Assembly: GCF_947179165.1 (NCBI RefSeq)
Contig: NC_077244.1
Location: 15,138,949 to 15,202,948 of the forward strand
Length of the DNA stretch: 64,000 nucleotides
Direction: 5' to 3'
From: Solanum dulcamara
Taxonomy: Eukaryota > Streptophyta > Magnoliopsida > Solanales > Solanaceae
Shown here: positions 23,760 to 33,733 of the stretch, piece after piece
Layout of the letters: every line of letters starts with the position of its first letter
Numbering within the stretch: the first letter of the stretch is position 1
The notes under the pieces: generated by a model
Database searches by the model: none
What the model saw: only the letters and a program-made list of their open reading frames with translations
What the model was told of the DNA's origin: nothing
Program-made: the position numbers and the translations under genes

Positions 23760-24060
23760 TCCTAGGAAATTTAAAATTTAAAATAATAAAGTTGAACCTC
23801 CGAAGTCTTTCTGACCCCTCGCCTGACAGCTCGTCACAAGTGTGACAGTCCATCGCTTATACCATCGGGCCATATCAGTGACTATCTTGGAATACTCTTA
23901 GTGACAGTCTACCTGACGGCCTGTCACAAGTGTGATGATCCGTCAGGTAGATCGTCAGAAGCCCTTTTTCCACAGTAGTTAATTTTGTTTGCCTTTGACG
24001 CTGGCCCTAACGGCTAGTCAAAGGTGTGATGGTTCGTCAGTCCTGCCATCTGGGTTCTTT
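23760..24060. repeat. LTR fragment with three CGTCA palindromic motifs
   Basis: A motif of about 35 bp recurs at about 23823, 23910 and 24005: CCTGACGG, then GTCACAAGTGTGA, then CCGTCAGG. The middle copy is flanked by a perfect 8-bp inverted repeat (CCTGACGG/CCGTCAGG). The setting suggests the U3 of a gypsy LTR. The boundaries are uncertain. Confidence 0.55.
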
Positions 24061-24518
24061 TTTGTCAGCACTTAACTTCATTTTGCTTTCTTTATTGGTT
24101 TGACTGATTTTCTATCTAACACAGTAGAAAAATCCATTAAAGACACTATGATTGTTTAAGAACGAACATTTATTGATAATAAAAAGAAACAAATGTGCTG
24201 ATTTTATGAATTACCTTTAGAATAGTAGCATTGAATGAGAAAATTTAGTAATTACATAGGGTTCAAGGACTAAAATCAAATGAGGGCTAATAAGAATTAG
24301 TCTAGATGTGTTTAACTCGTGGTAGTGTTAATGATGTTACACTTGATGAGAATCATGATGATGAAAACGTTGTCTATTTGATTTCATACTTTAAGTAGGT
24401 AAACATAAGTGTCTTAAGACTAAGAGTTGTCATAATCTGTTAAGAAAAGAAAATGGTCCGACAATAGGGTAAAAGAGGTGTAGATAATCATGTAGTTCAT
24501 AATTAAGTAAGAAATGTA
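24061..24518. other. AT-rich spacer, nothing recognised
   Basis: Between the CGTCA-motif LTR fragment and the start of the Tat-type LTR I see no open frame with family features and no repeat boundary. Confidence 0.4.
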
Positions 24519-25449
24519 TGTTAAACCCATTTTTGACCCTTTCCAGCGTAAAATAGTTAGCGAGCTTCTTCAATTTCAAACAATTTTAAAATAATTAGCT
24601 TTTATAAAATACAAAATATTTTTAAGTATATTTGTCAGTTTTATAATTTTTAAATAATTTATATAGTTTTATATAATTATTCATATAATTATTTATATAA
24701 TTATTAGCTTTTATGAATATTCGAAATAATCTCAAAAAAAATATTTTATTATTAATTATCTCATAAATCAGTAGCTTATATCTTCAAATTAATTAGTTTA
24801 TAATTAAGTTAATTATTTTATTTTTTTTAGAATTAAGAAGCTTGTTAATTAATTAGTGCTAATTTATTTTATTTAAATTTTAGTTGATTCACTAATTAAA
24901 TTCATTTTGATTAAATTCGTAAATCAATTGTCTATAATTAATATTCATATAGCCATTTCTTAAATTGCAATTCTAGCCATTTTCCACATATCCCAATTTT
25001 CTATAATTATACACCACTGACCCTTCCCATAACCCCAATACCAAGCCTACCCAAATTTTCAGCAGCCTATTCACAGTACAACACCTATACGCTAACCTAC
25101 CCAATTTCCTACATATGGCAACATGTACACCACTAACCCCTTTTCCTATATAATTTCCTATACTATTACAACACCCAAATCGACCCAACATATATAGAAG
25201 TCCACCGACCCATCACATTTCTAGTAGAAAAAATTAGCTAATTAGATAAATTTTATAACTTATTTATTAAAAATAACTGCACTTTAAAAATATTAGTAAA
25301 AAGAAAAATATTTTAGTCAAGTAGAAAATTAATGGTATCCTAAGTCCCTTCCTAAATTATCCAATTTTTATCCCATAATTTTTGCACAATCTGATTTTTT
25401 TTTTCTTTCAATTATCTCATACTTTCTCTCTCTAAATTCAAATTAACTA

Positions 25450-25990
25450 AAGGGTGAAACATTTTTCTCTTTCTATTTCCCCCTATTCCTTTTAGAGATA
25501 AGATTCTACATTTTCTTCTCACGTGTATTCATCTTTTTCTCTCTATTTCCAGAAAATTATAGCCTTTTTCTCTTTAATTTGTATTTATTTCTTTTATTTT
25601 CTCTTTAATTTGTATCCACTCCAAAGTAATGCCAATTAGAATTGTATTTTATATTAAAATTTATATTTTTAGGCAATTTTTTTATCTATTTAATCATTCA
25701 TTCGAATAGCTACAGAATTTAATAACTCTATTTTTTGTATTTATACAAATACTCACATTTTTTCAAAGTAAATGGATACATATTCTTTTACCAAATCAGT
25801 TAGAATTGTATTTTTTTCTTTAAATGGTTGTATTATGTATCGAATTTATTGCTTTTCTAAAAAATTATAGCCTTTTCTCTTTAGTTTCTATTTATTCCTT
25901 TTATTTTCTCTTTAATTTGTATCCATTCCAAAGTAATGCCAATTAAAATTATATTTTTCTTTAAATGGTTTAATTACGTATTCAAATTGT
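25450..25990. repeat. Direct duplication in AT-rich DNA
   Basis: The block from TTTTCTCTTTAATTTGTATCC to TAATGCCAATTA near 25585-25645 recurs near 25905-25955, with the preceding ~30 bp also similar. It lies next to the Mutator-like fragment and may belong to that element's terminal region. No clear terminal inverted repeat was found. Confidence 0.5.
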
Positions 25991-26267
25991 TTACTTTTTC
26001 ATAAAATTATATCATTTCTCTATAATTGTATTCACTCTGATACGTATGACTTTTGTATATTTATCAATTTTAAATTGAGAAACCACGCATATTTCATAAA
26101 TCTTGTATTTCTTTTTTGTTTGTATTCACTCCAAGATTATGTCAAAAGAGATTTCACATTTTCAAAAAAAATATATGAAATATATATAACAATTGTTTCC
26201 TGTCAGAATATTGTATCCGTTCTGAAATTCTATTCATTTTAATTTGTATGCTTTTTATATTTGTATC

Positions 26268-26790
26268 ACTTCAGAGTTCTTATATTCATCACAAACCTCT
26301 TCTTCTTGATGATTTCTTTCAAATAACTCAGCATCCATCACAAAAACAGTTACACATATAGGATACTTTAACAAATCTTTGCTATCTTTCTTCAATGACA
26401 CATACACACGTACATCCATCTCATTGTGTATTTTTAAAGGTGCAAGTTACCTTCGATCTTATACTTCAACTTCATGCAATTGTATCTCAAATCAACATCA
26501 ATTTGTTTATCAACCTCCTCTACTAAATCTCTAAATGTTGCATACTCTTTAATCATAATAGCCTCTATCATGTAATCAACATAGCAATTATCTTCGTTCC
26601 ATCTTCCTGAATGCATGATCAGAAAACTAATGCTCCCCATATCTAATTGTATTCCAAAAAAATGTATTACAATCAGACAAAAATTGCATTCAAATTGCAA
26701 ACAAGCACATTGTAGTCCCAAACCATTAATATACAAATATTCAAATCCATTCAATATTTTATTCGTATTCAAAATCTGATCAACAAACAA
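26268..26790 (-). pseudogene. Mutator-like (MULE) transposase N-terminal fragment
   Basis: The minus-strand frame from 26790 contains MGSISFLIMHSGRWNEDNCY, then EYATFRDLVEEVDKQIDVDL and MKLKYKIEGN. This is the N-terminal pattern I recognise from Solanaceae MULE transposases (usual form HSGRWDEENCYVDY...ATF.DLV..I). A frameshift near 26432 moves the reading to PLKIHNEMDVRVYVSLKKDS, which runs to a stop near 26268. The DDE catalytic domain and zinc finger are absent, so this is a broken, probably non-autonomous copy. Flanking sequence is full of TGTATT/ATACAA motifs. A full MULE transposase is several times longer. Confidence 0.65.
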
Positions 26791-28186
26791 AATGATTAAT
26801 ATACAAATATTTCAAACGTATCACAAAAAAAAATGTATCACAATCACTTTAAATAAGATTTTAAAAAAATATATCTAAAGCACACCATATTCCAAAACAA
26901 AATGTTTCACAATCATTTTGTATTCCAAAATGATTAATATACAAATATTCAAAACGATTCAACATTTGATTTGTATCCATAATCCACATTGTACAACTGA
27001 TTAGTATGCATATGTAAAATTATTTTTATTATGACCAAAATTGATGGGATAGTATATTCAGGATACAAATTTGATATAAAAAAAATACAATTATAAGATA
27101 CACATCAAAATATCTATATTTCATTTGCATTTCAAATAAAGTATAATGGACTCAACAGGCAATTTATATCCAAATTATTTTCTCACATTTCTGATTTCTA
27201 ATAAAAAACCACACGACAAAGCAAATTTTGTATCAAATAAAATTTACATAATGCATGCAATATTCGTTTTGCCTTCACCATCAACTGAGAGAATTTGAAA
27301 CAAAGTTGAATTCGCAACAATACATTCAAATCGAATTTGGAGATTCAAAACAAATAGAATTCCAAACAAAAATTGAATTTAAAATATCTGATTGATTTTA
27401 GCACGATTTTAATTTGTTAACATAGATCTCCTTTTTCCAGCCAGAAACTTGATCAATCGAATTACATTATACAATAGTTGAATCTCGTTGATGAAGGTTG
27501 AGAAAGATGATTATGCTCGTTAATGAAAACGTAACTAAATGAATATTTTTTGGGAAACATTACCATAGTTGAAAGATTTTCTCCAATTTGTTATTTATTA
27601 GTTGTATTCTTTTTTTTTTAAAAAAAATAAAAATATAAAATCAGGCGATTTAACAACTTAAAATATTATCATTTTCAATAAATATTAAAATATAGCTAGA
27701 GAGTCCTATTAAATACTAAAATATTATTGTTTTAAAATTTTTCCCTTTATATTACCCCTAGGAACATTACATAGCAAACTAAAGGCCCAAAACCAATTTT
27801 CCCCCAATTCCCCAACTTAATTTCTAATACCAATCGGATACCACCAACATATAGTACACCCGCATACTCCAGTACACCTGCAGGTATGGCATACGCGTAA
27901 CCCCATCCGTCTCCTCCTTCTCCAAATCACTCGACAAATAGTACATCGAGGAAAATGGGTCTTAGTCCTTTACTCGCTCGATTTGAGCCACATAGTGGCT
28001 CGAGAAAGTTACTTTGAATCTCGGCCATCCACGTTGCATCGATTTGACCGATTTCATTGATGATTAGGGAATTTCTGAGAGGAATATGGCATATTCCTGA
28101 AGCTATTTGGGATTTCGAATTTTGAATTTCAATCTTATCCGAAAATCCCATCCTTTTTCCCCCAATTGAAAACCTAATCTCCCTTC

Positions 28187-28193
28187 TATAAAA
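28187..28193 (+). promoter_or_regulatory. TATA box of LTR F
   Basis: CTTCTATAAAACCCC lies about 30-45 bp upstream of a T-run and a (GA)n tract (28222-28252). It matches the position and leader style of LTR promoters. A possible splice donor context (AAGATG|GTAATC) occurs at about 28459. Confidence 0.5.
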
Positions 28194-28221
28194 CCCCATT
28201 TTTTCGTCATTGTGGGGTTGG

Positions 28222-28252
28222 TTTTTTTTTTTTAAGAGAGAGAGAGAGAGAG
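28222..28252. repeat. T-run plus (GA)n microsatellite
   Basis: Twelve T residues are followed by about nine GA dinucleotides, just downstream of the TATA box. GA tracts are common in plant leader regions. Confidence 0.9.
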
Positions 28253-28259
28253 ATAAATA

Positions 28260-29594
28260 GATGGAAAAAATAGGAACTGGAATTAGAACTTACACAAAAG
28301 AGATGTGCAAAAAGAGAAGCGAAATTTAGGGAAATAGTATTCCTATAGACAGACTATTCTGAAGCTAGTTGTCTCTGGGTTTAAGCTTCCATCGGAATTC
28401 CATTTATGGTGGTGAAGAGGCTTCGGGTCATCTCGTTCCAGAATGCTGCTTTAAAGATGGTAATCTCTTCTCCTTTAATTTTCAGTTTGTCACTACTTTC
28501 TCATGTGAGTTGGTGGGGATCTGTTGCGTCTGTTTGAATATGTTCTTAGTTCTTTGGTTTTCTTTCTGCTTGAATGCATTTTAATCCTTTATGTCACTCT
28601 ACTGACGAGTAATATTAAATAAAATGTTGGGTCTATTTGATTGTGGCATTTCGAGAATGATTCCTTTGGTCGTTTGGATTTGGGGACTTTAAATGTTAAC
28701 TTTGTTCATCTTGTAACTTGATCGAGATTTGTTTAAAATCATTTAAAGCTTTAAATGGGTTAATAGGCCTGCTAATTCTAGCTTTTTGAGTGTCGCATTT
28801 GCATATCCCTTTTCTGCTCTTTGCCTATTTTATTTCAACATCATGTTCCTTCATTTTGTTGTTACTGTTGGCATTGTTTTCGAATAGGGGCAGGAGTCTC
28901 AGAAATTAATTGATATGATAAAGTTGTCTGTGTTGTTATCTAATTGATTCTGGATACAATAGTTTGACTTCTCTATTCTTAGGTTTTATTGTTACATTTT
29001 GAATAGCTTGTTGATTTTCTCGTTTACTTTGAAATCCTGTAAGTCAGTTTTCATCTTCTCTTGTGATTACTCGAAGCTTTTAGGTTAACTCATGTTAAAT
29101 TCTAGCTCCTTTGAAAAATGTTAGCATTATCTTGTTACTTAGGTTCTTTACTCAAATGCATGCATGCTATGACTTTCTTTAATTTTTAGTGTTTAAATGC
29201 TGGCAGTAGTTTGTTTTACAATGAAAATGCTTAAGTTTTCTTTTATTTTTTTAATCAAGAAGCATGCCTCACTTCATTTGCTTTCTTCTGCTCACTATTA
29301 GTGGAACATATCCTTTGATTATGATGCCTAATGTGGGTCTGTATGGAGTAATAATTGTTTAAGATTAGTAATGAATAATTAGCCCTAATGTCATTCCTTT
29401 GAATGGTCATAGTTGGTATGTTAAAAAATTACTATTTGAGTCTTAAGTTTTGATTGATATTAATGCTAGTTATTTGATTGCCTACTGTTGATATTAAGTT
29501 TTGATGTGTGCTCATTTCTATTTTAATACTTTTCCATTTAAAGTAAATGATTGTTACTTATATATTTTATTTATTTGTGTTGCATGTGAACACT
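28260..29594 (+). other. Non-coding body of LTR F (R-U5)
   Basis: This is T-rich transcribed-type sequence with no open frame longer than about 70 codons. The open frame at 28369-28584 has no family features. It is interpreted as leader or intron-like LTR sequence between the promoter and the MITE. Confidence 0.4.
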
Positions 29595-30147
29595 ATTGGA
29601 GTTAGAGGTATGTATCATTCCGTTCGATTCGGTTTATCATTTTTCGATTTCTAAATACATTAAACCGATAACCAAATCAATAAGATATTTGTTATTGGTT
29701 TTTGATTTATCGATTTTTGGTCTTTAACGGTTCGATTTTCGGTTTAATCAATAAGAAAAACTTTTAAAACAAATATACGAATTTTGGAGGATTGGAGCCA
29801 CCGTCTAGCAATGCAAACTTGCAACTTGAAACATTTGTCGCTGAATTTAAAGTGGCAAATCCTAAATGATAAATACTAAAATACTAAATACTAAATAGTA
29901 TTATATAGTAATTTACAGATTATAATTTTGTATTTTTGATATTTGTGTATGAGTAAAAAATTAAAAATTAAATTAGTAAAGTATTACAGTCTTAATGGGT
30001 TATCGGTTTACTCAATAATCCAATATTATAAAATCAATACCAAATCAATAAACCAATAATTATTTTTTATAAAATCATTAAATAACCGTTAACTCAATAA
30101 ACTAATAATATATTTTTTGGTTTGGTTTTTGCACCCCTAATTGGAGT
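29595..30147. mobile_element. hAT-type MITE with 8-bp TSD
   Basis: The element is 29603-30139 (537 bp). Its left end is TAGAGGTATGTA; its right end read outward is TAGGGGTGCAAAAACC. They form an imperfect terminal inverted repeat of the TAGGGGTG(T)GCAAAACC type typical of plant hAT MITEs. Both flanks carry the identical 8-bp target duplication ATTGGAGT (29595-29602 and 30140-30147). Subterminal regions repeat the motif CGATTTTCGGTTTAA and its complement. There is no transposase. Confidence 0.92.
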
Positions 30148-31252
30148 CCATTGGATTCAACTCTTCTTTGTACATTTCGGGTTGTTTGAAACCCAAATGC
30201 TTTATCGAGTCATCCTTGATCTTGTTCGGATGGAAAGTAAAGATGATATACAGGTGTCCGGGATCGAAAATAGGCTTATATACAATCTATATACAGGAGA
30301 AAAGGTTCGTATACAATGTTATACAACCAGTGTATAGAATGTATACATGGCGAATTTGGGCCTAAAAGCCCAAGTTACCATCAGCTTGAGATAGCAGTTT
30401 CTTTTTTTAAAAAAATGGGGCTGAACCCACTTCTTTTGTAATTGTATAATTGTTGTTTATTAGAATCTTAGGTCAGGGATGGAAATTTGGCCTAAAGCCA
30501 TATTTGGGAGCAGTTGTGGAAAGCCCCAAATCTCAGCCCAAGCGAACAGGAACGGAGATTGGGCCTATCAGATTATTCTAACCCAACTTTGAGTATTTTC
30601 TTTTGTTTGTTTGTTTAATTGTCTAATTGAATATTTTTTAATTCTAACTTTAATTTTTAGATTAATCTTAATTAAATCCCCTAAAAGAAGAATTGCTTTC
30701 TTTTTAAGGTTTCATTTTAAATTTTATTGACTCTCGTCTTTATTTAAGTATTTGGTCAAAAATCCTTTTACTTGTTTAAAATTTTTCTAAGTTATTATCT
30801 TTTAAAAATAGTTCAAGTGACTTTCCCTATTTAATTATATTTTGCCAAAGTCTTAATCACTTTTAATTTATTTAAGATATATTAAATCTATTGCTCTTCT
30901 TTAAATATATTTAAAATTTCTATTCTCTTTACTTAGTCATTTTGGAAAAGTATATTTTCTTGATAAATTATGTCTATTATTTCCCATTGATTTTCTGTTT
31001 AAATAATTTTAAACATGTTTGTTATATATAAATAATTTTTTCAAAGTTAGTTGAATGTTTTTTTAAATCGTCAGATAATTGCGCGTTTGCGATCACTTTA
31101 AGTTCTAACAACTTCTCAAAGTGAAAATTTGAACCCTTATCCTTTTTTCTAAAAATTTTAAGACTTACATCTATTAAAGTCATTTAAAGACTTTCTATGA
31201 ATAACTAAGGTAAAGGGGAACAAGAAAGATGGAGAAATATAAATTGCAATAT

Positions 31253-31982
31253 TGTCATGACCTGAAATAGTCTATAAGTGGCATCCACAGTTAACCTTCT
31301 AGGTGGGAGAATCAACGATACAAACTCCAATTTATAAAATATGATAATAATGTGGAAGCTTAATTTATAAAAGTAATAAAGAATAAAACCACTATAGTCT
31401 ATTACATATGTTCTCTAAAATCTAAAAGTCATCACATGAAGGATATCTAATCTAGAAATATCAAGCCTAAGAGTATAAAACAACAAATAAATAAATAGAA
31501 TTGTTTGTGTCCGAAAACTAAGGACACTATGCTATGATCGAAAGAAAATCCAACAACATGTACTTAGGAGGATAGCTCACCCTGGAATCTGTTATACTGG
31601 AGAATAGCTAGAGCTGAGAACGAATTGAAGTCGATGATACACTCGCTGGACTCTACAAAATAAAACAAAGAAAAATGCACGTAGAGGTCAGTACCAAACA
31701 ACATGTACTTAGTAGGTATCATCACCTGACTCAAAATAAAAATTAATATGCAAAAAGTAATAGCAGAAAATCAACTATAGCACTTAACATGTGGTAAACA
31801 ATCAGATCAAGATCAAGTGTCAACATAATAAAACAATTACGTAATTAGTCAACAATATCAAGAGTATAAATGATGACTCAGGACTCCACACCACGGTTTT
31901 TTGGAAAATAAGTTATTTGAGATTAGGTAGTATTAAGTCATTTAATTTGTTTTTCTTTAATAGTACCTTGCTAGAACATAAT
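31253..31982 (-). repeat. Gypsy LTR fragment, TGTCATGACC start
   Basis: It begins TGTCATGACCTGAAATAG at 31253 and contains ATGTACTTAGTAGGTATCAT at about 31714, a block also found in the other TGTCACGACC LTRs. It is cut at the right by the next LTR at 31983. There is no coding. Confidence 0.65.
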
Positions 31983-32652
31983 TGTAACATCCCTCAGAAT
32001 TTTAAAAATAAATAAATATACCTTAAGAATGTCTTGGAAATAGGTCACTCATGTAACGTATTATTTTTAGTCTTTTTAGAAAATTCGAGTTTGGAATATC
32101 GATTAAGGGATCAAAACCTACGAAAAAATGGTCTCGATGGATTTTTAGGACCCGTAGAATGGAAGAAAGATTTTTAAAGAAACCACAAAACAGTGTGGTC
32201 CACCACAGGACTGCGTTACGGACCTGGGACAGTTTATCGGCCAAGTAGACCGCGATAGGTCTACGTCGCCGACCTGGGAAGGTTTTCTGGTCGAATTTAA
32301 TTTATTTTTAGGAGCTTTTTAGACTTTTCTCAAATTATTAGTTAATGAACCTAGACGTTTTTAGGACCTAATTCAATTCTATAAATTAACTTAAACCTCT
32401 AATTCTATTTATTCTTCTACAATTCATCTATCAAATATTTCTCTTTCTATAAAAAGGCTCTCAAGGGTTTTCATTGAAGACTTTAAGCAAATTCACTCAA
32501 TTTCTTCATCAAAATTTTCAAGATCTTCCAAATTAATTTGTGTTCTCACTCAAGGTATGTGGTATTGATTTATGGATCCTTTCATCCATGAAGCCTAATC
32601 AATTTTTCAAAGTTTTTTATCAAATTAAAGTATGATATTTTATGAGTTTTGT

Positions 32653-33733
32653 GATCTCTATTTCAATTCTCAAACATGGCACAAACACATACCTTTTAAA
32701 TGTTCTTTTCTTCTCTGGAGAGCACTTAGAGGAAACTCCCTTCTAATGAAAAACTCATCAGCTTTGGAGAAGCCCCAGCCCAGTGTTATTGCTGCTATAG
32801 ACCTGGATTGGATACCATTGACCATGTATTTGTTTCTGGAAACTTTGCCAGAAAAGTTTGGAGTGTATTTGCTGATTCTTTGGGGATTAACAAGGATTAC
32901 ACACCTATTAGAAGTCTGATGATGAAGTGGTGGTCCACAAAATACAACAATGATGTCCATAAGCTCATCCTACAAGCTACTCCAATCTTCATATGTTGGA
33001 ACCTATGGAAAAATAGGTGTTCTATCAGATATGGGGGGAAGCAGTCCAACATTACAAGAGTGATGTACTCAGTGTTCAAAGACAACTTCAACCTGCTGAG
33101 CACTACATACCCTTATATCAGCTGGCCAAATAACTAGAGAGAACTGGTCCCTCTTGTGGAAAAATGTACTAATGAAGTCACTATTAGTACTGTCTATTGG
33201 AAGAAACCTTCAGCTCACATGGTGAAGCTGAACACTGATGGTAGTGCACTTCACAACCCTGAAAAAATAGGAGGGGGGGGGGACTGCTAAGGAACCCTCA
33301 AGGTGATCTTCTCTTTGCCTTTTCAGCCCCTTTTGGAGAAGGCACAAACAACCAATCTAAGATGCTGGCAGCCATTTTTGGTTTGACTTGGTGTCTCCAA
33401 TTAGGATACACAAAAGTGATCCTAGAAGTAGACTCTGAGCTCCTAATCAAATGGATAAAACACTTAGCCCAACCACCATGGAATGTCAAGGCACAACTTC
33501 AACAACTGCAGAAAATCAGCCATCAGTTCCAGGTTTTCAAATGCAGCCACACCTATAGAGAAATCAATTTTGTAGCCGATGTCTTGTCCAAACATAGTCA
33601 CAAATACACTGCCCCACAACTATATCTCACTAAGCATGAGCTTCCTAAAAAGGCAAGAGCATACCTTGAACTTGACAAGCTGGAAATGGCCAACTTCAGA
33701 AGAAGGCTTAAGAGAATCAAAAAACCTCCATGA
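32653..33733 (+). pseudogene. LINE ORF2 C-terminus: zf-RVT region and RNase H
   Basis: Reading starts with HIPFKCSFLLWRALRGN, the conserved zf-RVT opening. A frameshift near 32750 leads to EAPAQCYCCYRPGLDTIDHV with its Cys cluster and His. Then HVFVSGNFARKVW and FICWNLWKNRCSIRYGG follow. The RNase H domain begins with KLNTDGSALHNP (33220-33260; catalytic Asp in TDGS), is frameshifted at a run of ten G (33273-33282), and continues with LEVDSELLIKWI and REINFVADVLSKHSHK to a stop at 33733. RNase H in plant L1 elements would remove RNA during target-primed reverse transcription. The RT domain is absent. Confidence 0.8.

Larger units (their letters stand above)
24519..31208 (+). repeat. Tat/Ogre-type LTR F, enlarged by insertions
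   Basis: It starts TGTTAAACCCATTTTTGACC and then matches the element E LTR start, including AAAATAATTAGCTTTTATAAA. Near 31040-31200 it again matches E (TCTCAAAGTGAAAATTTGAAC against the E equivalent), on the opposite strand to E. A TATA box at 28187 and a GTATAC-rich block (30240-30350) lie in between, as in E. The 6.7-kb length is explained by insertions: a Mutator-like fragment (about 26268-26790 and surroundings) and a hAT MITE (29603-30139). The terminal ~60 bp of U5 are missing. No gag-pol follows. Confidence 0.6.
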
